DNA from: a virus | IMG/VR virus record: IMGVR_UViG_3300025010_001835 | Coordinates: 1 to 20,524 of that record | Direction: 5' to 3' (one strand) | Length of the DNA stretch: 20,524 bases | Shown: one piece after another, positions 1-6,273 of the stretch | Layout of the letters: each line of letters starts with the position of its first letter | Position numbering within the stretch: position 1 is the stretch's first letter | Made by a program: the position numbers and the translations under genes | The notes under the pieces: model-generated | Database searches by the model: none | What the model saw: the letters and a program-made list of their open reading frames with translations, nothing else | Told to the model about the DNA's origin: nothing

Positions 1-32
1 CTTTAGAGATTTTTATCCAGTATGGTGGTAAC

Positions 33-410
33 GTGGTCGAAAATCCCTATCTTATACGGAGATTATTTGGAGACGAGTATCTTGATGCAGTTTACGCAGA
101 AGAAGAGCAACAGACGAGAGAGGGAAACGAGGATGTACCCAACGTGGCTTCAAATGATAAGAGAAGCTACAGTGAAGAAAAAGAGGAATGGGTGAAATTA
201 CCTTCCAAAAAACCACGTCAGGCACAGAAAAAGCCTGACGGAACAACAGCAAAACCTCTACCAACCTGCCAAAAATGCGGTAAAATCCTAACTCCCGTAT
301 ATTCAAGGGGCCCACTGCGAACAGGTAAACGGGGTTTCCTCAAAGAAGGATGGGCTTGTCCTGATAAAAAATGTGATTATATAATAAAAGAATTTGTTGA
401 ATTGGAATAA
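33..410 (+). CDS. Zinc-ribbon hypothetical protein (start uncertain, may be 5'-partial)
   Basis: A 125-residue frame starts at GTG 33. I do not recognise the family. The middle (about residues 22-75) is charged and low in complexity, probably disordered. The C-terminal third is a zinc ribbon with Cys79, Cys82, Cys109 and Cys114, the last pair spaced CPDKKC. A GGTGGT stretch four bases before the GTG could be a ribosome binding site. The same frame is open back to the left edge of the window, so the gene may be the end of a longer protein. If the window is a closed circle, the upstream frame meets a stop at 20518-20520 and GTG 33 is the first usable start. The next gene begins 28 bases downstream on the same strand. 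A nucleic-acid-binding role is only a guess from the ribbon. Confidence 0.65.
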   Translation: MVENPYLIRRLFGDEYLDAVYAEEEQQTREGNEDVPNVASNDKRSYSEEKEEWVKLPSKKPRQAQKKPDGTTAKPLPTCQKCGKILTPVYSRGPLRTGKRGFLKEGWACPDKKCDYIIKEFVELE

Positions 411-438
411 TCCTCATAAAAAAGAACGGAGCTATAAC

Positions 439-636
439 ATGTCAAACGAACATATAACCAAATTTAGAACACTCCTCCAAGACGGCATCGACTTCCGAGA
501 GAAAGTACTCTTCCCTAAAAACTCAATAATGGAAATCTCGCAAAGCGTCCAAGATCAGGAAGTAACACGAAAAGAACAGGCTCTCTTAAAGTGTATCCTG
601 GCACAATTTGAAAAAGTCTTCGTGGTGGAAGAATGA
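439..636 (+). CDS. Small hypothetical protein, 65 aa
   Basis: No family recognised; the protein is charged and looks mainly helical. The start is placed at ATG 439 rather than at ATG 394, because ACGGAG lies seven bases before 439 while the 394 start overlaps the upstream gene and has no binding site. The leader AAAAAAGAACGGAG (418-431) is repeated exactly at 20396-20409 before another small gene, suggesting related translation modules. The stop codon overlaps the next start (ATGA at 633-636), so the two genes are probably translationally coupled. Confidence 0.7.
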   Translation: MSNEHITKFRTLLQDGIDFREKVLFPKNSIMEISQSVQDQEVTRKEQALLKCILAQFEKVFVVEE

Positions 637-1244
637 ACGCAAAACGGTGTCCATCCTGCACACAAACCCTCGATTTAGAGCTCTTTGGAATTAGGAACGG
701 AAAACCGTCACCCTACTGTATGGAATGCACTAGAAAAAAAGCAAAAGAGAAATACAAAAAGGATTTTAAAAAGATTGCAGCCCGGAAACATGCTGTTTAC
801 ATCCTGGATCATCCCGTAAAAAAGACCCACATCTACATCCCACTAAAGACTCATCCTCCGCTTGGTACAGTCTCTAAGAGGTGTCCAACATGCAATACTA
901 CTCTCTATGTATGCAGAGAGTCTAAAAATGGAACCTGCGCGAAATGCGGGGCTTCCTATGCAGTGCAGAAGACTTTAAGTGATACAAAGAGAACGAGAGG
1001 TGGGTTCCAATTAATTAAACCGGAACCGGTACGTGCTCTCTTAATCCCTGAGATTTTGAGTTATATTCAGAAAAAGCAGGTAACTTTCATAACTCATATT
1101 TCATCTCATTTTGAGAAGCCTAGGTCTACAGTACGGAACTATATCAGGAATATGGAATCCGATGGTCTTGTATGTACTGAGGTGATTGGAAAATATACTA
1201 CCGTGAGGTTGACTGAACACGGGGTTTCTGAGTGTTGCTCTTAA
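633..1244 (+). CDS. Two zinc ribbons plus winged-helix DNA-binding protein
   Basis: A 203-residue protein with three parts. Residues 1-35 hold a treble-clef-like finger (Cys6, Cys9, Cys29, Cys32) followed by a Lys-rich helix, an arrangement often seen in phage-encoded zinc proteins. Residues 84-105 hold a second ribbon (Cys84, Cys87, Cys102, Cys105). Residues about 135-197 fit a winged helix-turn-helix, with a recognition-helix-like segment near STVRNYIRNMESDGLV and a following beta wing. A transcription regulator of the element is the simplest reading. It lies directly upstream of the terminase promoter and is coupled by an ATGA overlap to the gene before it, so control of the terminase genes is possible but not shown. 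Confidence 0.7.
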   Translation: MNAKRCPSCTQTLDLELFGIRNGKPSPYCMECTRKKAKEKYKKDFKKIAARKHAVYILDHPVKKTHIYIPLKTHPPLGTVSKRCPTCNTTLYVCRESKNGTCAKCGASYAVQKTLSDTKRTRGGFQLIKPEPVRALLIPEILSYIQKKQVTFITHISSHFEKPRSTVRNYIRNMESDGLVCTEVIGKYTTVRLTEHGVSECCS

Positions 1245-1271
1245 CACAAAAAATAAATACAGTTAACGCGT

Positions 1272-1279
1272 TTTATATT
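1272..1279 (+). promoter_or_regulatory. TATA box for the terminase genes
   Basis: TTTATATT lies in the 66-base gap before ATG 1311. An archaeal start site about 25 bases downstream would fall near 1300 and leave a leader of roughly ten bases. AAGGTTAG, six to eight bases before the ATG, may serve as a weak ribosome binding site. Confidence 0.55.
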
Positions 1280-1310
1280 TAATTACTTTTTTTAAAACCA
1301 AGGTTAGAGC

Positions 1311-1739
1311 ATGGCATACCAGAAAAAACCTAAAAAGAGAAAGTCATCGTGCGTAAATCTTCAGGTTTTTAACTGGAATCCTCAAAAACGCAGAGCCGCG
1401 AGACTATTATCAGAAGGCACTAAAACAATTGATGAAGTTGCCGCAGAACTGAAAGTATCAGATCGAACTATATATAGTTGGAAACAATACCCTGATTTTT
1501 TGAAAGAAGTTGACCGCCTAACTTATCTCCTGGAAAATGCCACCCGAGCGGGAATTGTTAGAAAAGCTCTAATGGCACTCGATATTAAAGAATCTTATAT
1601 TTCTGAAGACAGAAGTACGTATCTTGATTATTTAGATTTCATTATAAAAATAATTCCGCAGGACATTAAAGAAGACGATGACAAGATGAAAGCTCTTACA
1701 GATGCTATCCTCAATAGTGCAAAGATGATAGGGAAATAA
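1311..1739 (+). CDS. terS: Terminase small subunit-like HTH protein
   Basis: A 142-residue protein whose residues about 23-72 form a homeodomain-like helix-turn-helix (WNPQKRRAARLL, then EVAAELKVSDRTIYSWKQYP). This phBC6A51-type domain is common in small terminase subunits and in DNA-binding proteins placed next to large terminases. In tailed viruses the small subunit recognises the packaging site and regulates the large subunit. The N-terminus is strongly basic (KKPKKRKSS), and the C-terminal half is predicted helical and acidic, as expected for an oligomerisation region. The large subunit follows after one base. Assignment rests on this HTH and the neighbour; a plain transcription regulator is the alternative. 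Confidence 0.75.
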   Translation: MAYQKKPKKRKSSCVNLQVFNWNPQKRRAARLLSEGTKTIDEVAAELKVSDRTIYSWKQYPDFLKEVDRLTYLLENATRAGIVRKALMALDIKESYISEDRSTYLDYLDFIIKIIPQDIKEDDDKMKALTDAILNSAKMIGK

Positions 1740-1740
1740 G

Positions 1741-3015
1741 ATGGTCTTCAAGCCTGGAATCTTTTCTGAAAAACAGATTGACGTAATGGCAAATTGTACG
1801 GCTACAATCAACCTTTTGGAGGGTGCCGTACGGTCCGGCAAAACGATAGCCTCTATTATTGCAGTCGTCAATCTCATTGTCAACGGCCCTCACGGCAATA
1901 TTCTCTTTGTCGGGAAAACGGATCGAACTCTTTTTAGAAATATCCTGCAACCAATCGAGGAAATATACGGGCCCTCAAATTTCAAATTTAGACGAGGAAC
2001 TGGAGAAGGCGAAATCTTCGGCAGGCACTTTTATACAGCAGGCGCTAACGATGAACGGGCCTACACTAAGATCCAAGGTTTAACGCTCTATCTCGCTTAC
2101 GGTGACGAAGTTGCAGCCTGGCCGGAATCATTCTTTCAGATGCTTATCTCTCGATTGTCTGAGCCTGGCGCGCGGTTCATCGGGTCCTTGAATCCAGAAG
2201 GACCATATCACTGGTTGAAAACAAAGTTTCTCGACCGGGAAAAAGAATTATCCTTGAAATCCTGGCATTTCAGACTTGAAAATAATCTTAATCTTGATCC
2301 TAACTACGTTGAGAATCTTAAAAAGTTCTATACAGGTATCTTCTACCGTAGATACATAAATGGAGAATGGTGTCTTGCGGAGGGCGCAATATACGACATG
2401 TTCTCGGAAGAGCGACACGTCGCAGAAGTAACACCTGATATCTGGATTAACGTTGTTCAAAAGTATGTTTTCGTTGACTATGGCACTTCCAATAAGTGTA
2501 TATTCCAACTGTGGGGTATCCTCGGAGGAAAACGCTATCTAAAAAAGGAATACTGTTATGACTCAAAAGAGCATGGCAAGCAAAAAACAGATAGTGAATA
2601 TGCCTCTGATATGGTTTCTTTCATCGGATCAGAGGACGTAATGTTCATCGGCGTAGACCCGTCAGCACTCTCTTTTAAGAACGAACTAGCAAGAAGAGGA
2701 CTCTGTATTCAAGACGCAGACAATAACGTCTTAGACGGCATTAGAGAGGTTTCCACGGAGCTCTCATTAAACAAGATTCAAATAGATCCTTCCTGCACGA
2801 ACTGTATAAGAGAATTCAGTGGTTACGTATGGGACACGAAAGCAGGCGAGAGAGGCGAGGATAAACCATTAAAACAGAACGACCATAGCATGGATGTACT
2901 TCGCTACTTTATTCATACAGTTCCGCTTATTGAATACGGGTATAATCACGCGAAAGATCAAGAAGTAGGATACTCATTCTCGGAATACTCAAATGACATA
3001 TATGAAAACTACTAA
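1741..3015 (+). CDS. terL: Terminase large subunit (packaging ATPase/nuclease)
   Basis: A full-length 424-residue large terminase. The N-terminal motor has a Walker A variant GAVRSGKT (residues 28-35), an adenine-side segment around FVGKTDRTLFRN, a Walker B strand ending in Asp122-Glu123 (LYLAYGDEVAAW), and a coupling motif GSLNPEG (148-154). The C-terminal RNase H-like nuclease shows its acidic set: Asp246 (VFVDYG), Asp306 (IGVDPSA), and Asp381/Asp385 (NDHSMDVLRYF). Such enzymes cut concatemers and pump dsDNA into a capsid through a portal. All catalytic motifs look intact, so the gene appears functional. Unusually, no portal, protease or capsid gene follows: the gene ends at a hairpin and converges on an unrelated operon. 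Confidence 0.93.
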   Translation: MVFKPGIFSEKQIDVMANCTATINLLEGAVRSGKTIASIIAVVNLIVNGPHGNILFVGKTDRTLFRNILQPIEEIYGPSNFKFRRGTGEGEIFGRHFYTAGANDERAYTKIQGLTLYLAYGDEVAAWPESFFQMLISRLSEPGARFIGSLNPEGPYHWLKTKFLDREKELSLKSWHFRLENNLNLDPNYVENLKKFYTGIFYRRYINGEWCLAEGAIYDMFSEERHVAEVTPDIWINVVQKYVFVDYGTSNKCIFQLWGILGGKRYLKKEYCYDSKEHGKQKTDSEYASDMVSFIGSEDVMFIGVDPSALSFKNELARRGLCIQDADNNVLDGIREVSTELSLNKIQIDPSCTNCIREFSGYVWDTKAGERGEDKPLKQNDHSMDVLRYFIHTVPLIEYGYNHAKDQEVGYSFSEYSNDIYENY

Positions 3016-3099
3016 ATGTTAACTTATATATACTACGCACTAAATATATTATATGGGTCTAAAATCCTCTTTCCCTTAAAAAACGACACTCCCCCGGAA

Positions 3100-3126
3100 A
3101 AGGGCAGTTTCTTACAGGCTGCCCTT
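3100..3126. terminator. Hairpin between convergent operons
   Basis: A perfect 8-bp stem, AAGGGCAG (3100-3107) with CTGCCCTT (3119-3126), has an 11-base loop and sits between the terminase gene and the opposing small-gene operon. On the plus strand it is followed by a pyrimidine-rich stretch (CTTTTCTCTCTTTT). The right arm lies in the end of the minus-strand gene. A two-way terminator is likely. Confidence 0.55.
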
Positions 3127-3336
3127 CTTTTCTCTCTTTTCGTAAAAATCTTGTAATGATTCATACCCACAATCAAGTGTTGCTGCGATCCAGCCGGCTT
3201 TTAGCGCGACATCTATTATTTCTTTGTCACTGTCGTCCCATCCTGCTTTGAATTCCTCAAATTGTTTTTTAGTTCGTTCGCTCATTACGATATCTAATAG
3301 TGTACTAAGGGCGTTGTATTCTTCAGTATATGACAT
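3112..3336 (-). CDS. Small hypothetical protein, 74 aa
   Basis: Last of ten genes in the minus-strand micro-operon. The protein is acidic and helical, with two short hydrophobic helices (VALKAGWIAATLDCGY near residues 43-58) but no membrane segment. No family recognised. GGAGG lies eight bases before ATG 3336 on the minus strand, inside the end of the previous gene. The end overlaps the terminator-like hairpin. Confidence 0.75.
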   Translation of the reverse strand: MSYTEEYNALSTLLDIVMSERTKKQFEEFKAGWDDSDKEIIDVALKAGWIAATLDCGYESLQDFYEKREKKGSL

Positions 3337-3338
3337 TT

Positions 3339-3482
3339 TTAAGCCTCCATCAATCTCAATACTTCTTCCATAACGGGAAATACACTAACTTCTCTGCACG
3401 CAAATCTCATTTCATCTTGGAAGTCGCGGGATTGTTCTTTTGAAAGTACGAGTTCATGGTTTTCCGAGAGGATTAGTTTCAT
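3339..3482 (-). CDS. Very small hypothetical protein, 47 aa
   Basis: The frame starts MKLILSENHELVLSKEQS and ends at a TAA two bases before the next gene. GAGAGG stands seven bases before the ATG. The spacing to both neighbours (2 bases each) and the clear binding site make this a real member of the micro-operon. No family recognised. Confidence 0.72.
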   Translation of the reverse strand: MKLILSENHELVLSKEQSRDFQDEMRFACREVSVFPVMEEVLRLMEA

Positions 3483-3484
3483 TT

Positions 3485-3670
3485 TTATTCCTCTCTTATT
3501 TTATCAAATTCATCCAGAGCAAACTGATAAGCCCATTTATATGAATTATTTTTAATTTCCCTTTCGGTGTCTTGCGCTTCAATTGCTTCCTTTTCATATT
3601 TCAAACGTTCATCTGACTGTGCGTTTAACCAGTCTCTGTATTTTTTTATTTTTGCGTCATCCATACACAT
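3485..3670 (-). CDS. Small charged helical protein, 61 aa
   Basis: A highly charged protein (many Lys, Glu, Asp), likely one long helix or coiled coil across about residues 5-58. AAGGAGG lies nine bases before ATG 3670; an inner ATG at 3664 is less well spaced. It lies between micro-operon neighbours with gaps of 2 and 4 bases. No family recognised. Confidence 0.75.
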   Translation of the reverse strand: MCMDDAKIKKYRDWLNAQSDERLKYEKEAIEAQDTEREIKNNSYKWAYQFALDEFDKIREE

Positions 3671-3674
3671 TGTT

Positions 3675-3797
3675 TCAATCCTCCTTCGGACAGTTCCCTT
3701 TTCTACACGCTTTCATATCGCCAAGCTTGCAACATCCTAGATAATGGTCAAAGTCTGGACACTCTGGATTATAGGTGTTCTCGTTTCCTCCTGTCAT
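3675..3797 (-). CDS. Cys-rich mini-protein, 40 aa
   Basis: A 40-residue protein with five cysteines (Cys13, Cys22, Cys23, Cys31, Cys36), in an order such as ECPDFDHYLGCCK and ACRKGNCPKE. It probably binds zinc or another metal. GGAGG precedes the ATG by ten bases in the same GGAGGAATAAAAACA-ATG leader used by its neighbours. It fills the space between two other operon members with gaps of 4 and 5 bases, which supports it despite its size. Confidence 0.7.
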   Translation of the reverse strand: MTGGNENTYNPECPDFDHYLGCCKLGDMKACRKGNCPKED

Positions 3798-3802
3798 TGT
3801 TT

Positions 3803-3961
3803 TTATTCCTCCACTTCTCCCCATCCTGCGTTATTCTCATTACATACCCATTCTAAAAACCGTTCGTTAATATCGTCCTCTGTTTCGTCATCGTCAAATT
3901 CAACGATTGCAGAGATTCTTCCGGTTGTTGTATATGTAACAAATTCTATTTTTTTAGTCAT
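3803..3961 (-). CDS. Small acidic hypothetical protein, 52 aa
   Basis: The protein has an N-terminal beta-like stretch (KKIEFVTYTTTGRISAIVEF), an acidic middle with Asp/Glu at residues 23-30, and a C-terminus containing ERFLEWVCNENNAGWGEVEE. The form resembles many small phage-encoded proteins of unknown role. GAGGAGTGAG stands before ATG 3961, with the ACA-ATG ending common to this operon. Confidence 0.72.
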   Translation of the reverse strand: MTKKIEFVTYTTTGRISAIVEFDDDETEDDINERFLEWVCNENNAGWGEVEE

Positions 3962-3978
3962 TGTTTTACTCACTCCTC

Positions 3979-4164
3979 TCAATCAATGAATTTATTTGCA
4001 TGGTAAATTAACCCCCAATGCGGGCATTTAAAACGGTCATAATCAAGTCCTTCGCATTTTACAGTACTTGCAAAGGCACATACATAATTGATTTTAGTAT
4101 AGCTTACATTCGTTGAAAATTTACATTTATAATCTTTGTCATAGTTGGTTGTTGGTTCTTTCAT
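3979..4164 (-). CDS. Small Cys-containing hypothetical protein, 61 aa
   Basis: Cysteines at residues 14, 29, 37 and 47 (YKCKFS, YVCAFA, VKCEGL, FKCPHWG) suggest a small metal-binding domain. GAGGGAGA precedes the ATG. The start overlaps the stop of the upstream gene (ATGA at 4161-4164), pointing to translational coupling. No family recognised. Confidence 0.72.
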   Translation of the reverse strand: MKEPTTNYDKDYKCKFSTNVSYTKINYVCAFASTVKCEGLDYDRFKCPHWGLIYHANKFID

Positions 4165-4322
4165 TTAGATTCTCCCTCGAAACTTGTGTAGATCTCCATA
4201 ATAATCCCAACACACTCATTTAATAGAAGAAGTCCTTCTTCTGGATTCAAATCAAGCCGGTTTACTGCTTTTTGAGTAGTTTCTAGAAGGTTTCTTTTCA
4301 GGACTATTCTTGATTTGGTCAT
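4161..4322 (-). CDS. Small helical hypothetical protein, 53 aa
   Basis: A mostly helical 53-residue protein with a hydrophobic segment (EGLLLLNECVGIIMEIY) that could pack in a dimer; it is too polar for a clear membrane helix. GGAGTGAAACA precedes ATG 4322, inside the end of the upstream gene, and both ends overlap neighbours by four bases. No family recognised. Confidence 0.72.
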   Translation of the reverse strand: MTKSRIVLKRNLLETTQKAVNRLDLNPEEGLLLLNECVGIIMEIYTSFEGESK

Positions 4323-4474
4323 TGTTTCACTCCACATACTTTTCTCTCTTCATTCCACCATGCACACTGATTCTCAATACATAGCGATGCTCTTTGCATA
4401 TCGGTAAGTGAGCTATGGCGCATCGTTATTGCTACTAAACCCGCGTACACAGGACATATTTTTTTATCTGACAT
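4319..4474 (-). CDS. Small zinc-binding-type protein with CAWW motif, 51 aa
   Basis: A 51-residue protein with Cys7, Cys32, Cys37 and Cys47. The pattern CP-AGL near the N-terminus followed by CIENQCAWWNEERKVCG matches a layout I know from many small bacteriophage and archaeal element proteins of unknown function; metal binding is probable. GAGGGAATAATAACA precedes the ATG. This is good evidence that the operon is viral-like accessory cargo. Confidence 0.75.
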   Translation of the reverse strand: MSDKKICPVYAGLVAITMRHSSLTDMQRASLCIENQCAWWNEERKVCGVKQ

Positions 4475-4479
4475 TGTTA

Positions 4480-4632
4480 TTATTCCCTCCTCAAACACTT
4501 ATTCCTATAATCTCGCCTTTGTTTTGCTCTCATGTTTCTGCAACCATCGGAGCAGTATTTCCTTTTCGGTGATGACGAAGGAAATGATTTTCCGCACACG
4601 CCACATTTTATTATATAGTATGAAAAACGCAT
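4480..4632 (-). CDS. Small zinc-finger protein, 50 aa
   Basis: A treble-clef-type finger: Cys10, Cys13, Cys27 and Cys31 (KCGVCGKSFPS, KYCSDGCRNMRAK), followed by a basic tail rich in Arg and Lys. Nucleic-acid binding is likely. The longest open frame starts at 4665, but GAAGGAGGAATAAAACA stands directly before ATG 4632, and that shorter form avoids a 29-base overlap with the upstream gene, so 4632 is chosen. Confidence 0.75.
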   Translation of the reverse strand: MRFSYYIIKCGVCGKSFPSSSPKRKYCSDGCRNMRAKQRRDYRNKCLRRE

Positions 4633-4636
4633 TGTT

Positions 4637-4819
4637 TTATTCCTCCTTCTTCTCAAATTCTTCAAGCTTCTTTCTTAAGAGTTCATTCTCAATCTTGTAA
4701 GTTCTCGCTTCGTATTTATAAGCACGAATCAACGAATCATAAGATGTGTGCCCTTCGTCCTTTTTCTGAGTGTCTAACTCTATCTTGAGTTCATCACTAA
4801 CTGAAATCATTTTTACCAT
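4637..4819 (-). CDS. Antitoxin-like or RHH-like small protein, first gene of micro-operon
   Basis: A 60-residue protein. The N-terminus (MISVSDELKIELDTQKK, then SYDSLIRAYKYEA) matches the strand-helix-helix layout of small archaeal VapB-like or ribbon-helix-helix proteins. The C-terminal half is a charged coiled coil. The start could be ATG 4819 or ATG 4810. TATAAATA lies about 25 bases before ATG 4819 on the minus strand, so this mRNA is probably leaderless from there. As first gene of a ten-gene operon, it may be an autoregulator. No toxin partner is evident. Confidence 0.7.
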   Translation of the reverse strand: MVKMISVSDELKIELDTQKKDEGHTSYDSLIRAYKYEARTYKIENELLRKKLEEFEKKEE

Positions 4820-4840
4820 GAGAGTCTATACACACTTATT

Positions 4841-4850
4841 TTATTTATAG
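4841..4850 (-). promoter_or_regulatory. TATA box of the minus-strand micro-operon
   Basis: CTATAAATAA on the minus strand is centred about 26 bases before ATG 4819. This spacing fits a leaderless transcript, in agreement with the absence of a ribosome binding site before the first gene, while all later genes of the operon have one. Confidence 0.6.
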
Positions 4851-4895
4851 TTTACTATTGGTTTATTATAAATATAGCTAAAATAAAGCAACACT

Positions 4896-4907
4896 AAACA
4901 TTTAAAT
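4896..4907 (+). promoter_or_regulatory. TATA box with AAACATTTAAAT element
   Basis: TTTAAATA is centred about 60 bases before ATG 4966, so transcription should start near 4930 with a leader of about 35 bases. The 12 bases AAACATTTAAAT recur exactly at 19251-19262 in the promoter of the ribbon-helix-helix-like gene at 19312. The leader holds a 4-bp hairpin, GGGC-ATAA-GCCC (4937-4948), immediately before the GGAGGAG binding site. Confidence 0.6.
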
Positions 4908-4965
4908 ACTTTGTATGCCTAGTAATAGTATAGAAAGGGCATAAGCCCGGAGGAGATACAAGAAC

Positions 4966-5154
4966 ATGGTATCAGGCGTTTTTGAAATTCCAGAACGTAG
5001 CATGGAACAATTATATGATATGTATGAAAAATTAGTGAATCATGGCATTGAAAAAGAAACATTTGAGGTGTTTTGTGGAAGATTATTGATAGAGGGTTGG
5101 ATTTCCCTGTCCAAAGAACTGGTTGAAACTGAATGGTACACTGTCAAAAAATAA
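4966..5154 (+). CDS. Small hypothetical protein, 62 aa
   Basis: First gene of the plus-strand small-gene run. It is a soluble, mainly helical protein (MEQLYDMYEKLVNHGI, then TFEVFCGRLLIEGWISLSKEL). No family recognised. GGAGGAG stands about ten bases before the ATG. The promoter shares a 12-base element with the ribbon-helix-helix-like gene at 19312, which may mean joint control. Confidence 0.75.
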   Translation: MVSGVFEIPERSMEQLYDMYEKLVNHGIEKETFEVFCGRLLIEGWISLSKELVETEWYTVKK

Positions 5155-5183
5155 TTTTTAGATGAATAAAGGAGTGATCAACA

Positions 5184-5309
5184 ACGCAAGACATTAACTT
5201 AATCCTCCTTAAAAAATCAAACTCCCTCAAAGAATCGGCGAGAGAAAACAGTGTAGGAAGAACTATCTCGAAAGGGACAAAATGTATTTTTGTAAAGGTG
5301 AGAAAATGA
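5184..5309 (+). CDS. Possible 41-aa protein with ACG start
   Basis: The frame from 5184 reads QDINLILLKKSNSLKESA after the first codon and runs to a TGA that overlaps the next ATG (ATGA at 5306-5309). There is no ATG, GTG or TTG in it before the coding stretch. AAAGGAG (5168-5174) lies nine bases before an ACG codon at 5184, which is normal spacing. Either the gene uses a rare ACG (or ATT 5193) start, or it is broken at its start, or it is not a gene. The close coupling to the next gene favours a gene. Confidence 0.4.
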   Translation, partial: TQDINLILLKKSNSLKESARENSVGRTISKGTKCIFVKVRK

Positions 5310-5368
5310 CTTACAGAATAAAACTAAAATCGCGTGTGAAAGAACTAAAGGAGAAACGTAACAAATGA
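5306..5368 (+). CDS. Basic micro-peptide, 20 aa
   Basis: A 20-residue, very basic peptide (MTYRIKLKSRVKELKEKRNK). AAAGGTGAG lies right before ATG 5306, and the stop overlaps the next start (ATGA). An in-frame ATG at 5282 would add eight residues and has AAAGGGA before it. The chain of ATGA overlaps is the main support; it might act only as a coupling leader. Confidence 0.45.
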   Translation: MTYRIKLKSRVKELKEKRNK

Positions 5369-5457
5369 AACCTCTAAAATACATAAAAGCTCTAACATGG
5401 ATCACCATTTTCCTGGGAATTGCGTTTTTAGGATGGATTATCAGGAGGGAGAAATGA
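5365..5457 (+). CDS. Single-pass membrane mini-protein, 30 aa
   Basis: A 30-residue protein: short basic N-terminus, one hydrophobic helix (about residues 9-26, ALTWITIFLGIAFLGWII), and a basic end (RREK) that places the C-terminus in the cytoplasm. AAAGGAG lies 13 bases before the ATG. The stop overlaps the next start (ATGA at 5454-5457). Role unknown. Confidence 0.6.
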   Translation: MKPLKYIKALTWITIFLGIAFLGWIIRREK

Positions 5458-5837
5458 AATTAAAATATATATTTGCATTTGGGATACTAATAATGAGTCC
5501 ATTACTGTTACTCATAAAATTAATATTCTTAAAACCAATCCAACCAGATATAGGATTTTTAATATTAAGCGCCATATTCGCGGGATACATACTCGTAAAT
5601 TTTCGTGAAATCGGTAACGTGCACATCGGATATAAAAAAAGACATTACTTTAGATGGTTATTCGAAATGTATTTTATTTCAGTATTCGGGGTTTTTTCGT
5701 ATCATCTTATCAAAAGGATATCTGAGACATTCTCCGTATCAGTGAGTGGATTTTGGGTTGTAATCTATGCAGTTTGGATTTTGTTATTTCTGCGTGTAAT
5801 GTATTTTACTACAAAAAAATTTGTTAATGGAGATTAA
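5454..5837 (+). CDS. Four-helix membrane protein, 127 aa
   Basis: Four predicted membrane helices at about residues 5-27, 33-50, 69-87 and 97-118, with a basic loop (YKKRHYFRW, residues 60-68) between the second and third. No family recognised. The longest frame opens at 5397, but AGGAGGGAG stands just before ATG 5454 and this start is coupled by ATGA to the previous gene, so 5454 is used. It is the largest member of an operon of tiny membrane proteins and could be a holin-like, transport or exclusion protein; nothing in the sequence decides this. Confidence 0.75.
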   Translation: MKLKYIFAFGILIMSPLLLLIKLIFLKPIQPDIGFLILSAIFAGYILVNFREIGNVHIGYKKRHYFRWLFEMYFISVFGVFSYHLIKRISETFSVSVSGFWVVIYAVWILLFLRVMYFTTKKFVNGD

Positions 5838-5852
5838 AATTGTGAGGAAAAA

Positions 5853-6071
5853 ATGAACATTTTAACATCTGTCAGGATGATCATCTTTGTTTTATGGACT
5901 GCCGGTTTTGCAACAATTGTTGTTTCACTGTGTTTATTTATGCTGCTCGGTGTGCTCCCGGTTAATGAGATGGGCATAATACTCTTAATTCTTGATGCCA
6001 TAGCTGTTTATATTGGCTTGGAATGTGTTGAAAATGTGACAGTTGAGATTGTAAGAGGGGAAAATGATTGA
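5853..6071 (+). CDS. Two-helix membrane protein, 72 aa
   Basis: Two hydrophobic helices, about residues 8-33 and 38-57, joined by a very short turn, with an acidic C-terminus (VEIVRGEND). The shape is that of a helical hairpin as in holin-like or small-channel proteins, but no family is recognised. TGAGG lies six bases before the ATG. The end overlaps the next gene by eight bases. Confidence 0.75.
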   Translation: MNILTSVRMIIFVLWTAGFATIVVSLCLFMLLGVLPVNEMGIILLILDAIAVYIGLECVENVTVEIVRGEND

Positions 6072-6231
6072 ATATTTAATACAGTTCGATAAACTAACTG
6101 ATACATTCATGATTAATCATCCGGTTATCATGATTATAATAATTGCGTTCGCGATTGCGGCAACCATAACTGTTTTTTCTGAGGAACTCCACAAGGAAAA
6201 AATTAGATTGAAATATATGTATAGAAAGTGA
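6064..6231 (+). CDS. Single-pass membrane protein, 55 aa
   Basis: One strong membrane helix at about residues 21-39 (VIMIIIIAFAIAATITVF), followed by a charged tail (EELHKEKIRLKYMYRK). GAGGGGAA stands before ATG 6064, inside the end of the upstream gene. Last gene of the plus-strand membrane-protein run. Confidence 0.7.
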   Translation: MIEYLIQFDKLTDTFMINHPVIMIIIIAFAIAATITVFSEELHKEKIRLKYMYRK

Positions 6232-6256
6232 AAAAAAGTAAGTAAAAAACGGTTTT

Positions 6257-6264
6257 AAAAAAAA
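6257..6264 (-). terminator. T8 tract after the 6274-6949 operon
   Basis: Eight A on the plus strand, i.e. CTTTTTTTT-type tract on the minus strand, lie about ten bases after the stop of the gene at 6274. Archaeal RNA polymerase terminates at such tracts. No clear hairpin precedes it. Confidence 0.5.
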
Positions 6265-6273
6265 GAAGTTAAA

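Noticed and set aside
3744-3989. 81-codon plus-strand frame
   Set aside because: Opposite to the tightly packed minus-strand micro-operon, with an implausible Ser/His-rich composition.
4480-4665. Longer start for the zinc-finger gene
   Set aside because: The strong GGAGGAATAAAACA leader points to ATG 4632; the extra residues are only the antiparallel reading of the upstream gene end.
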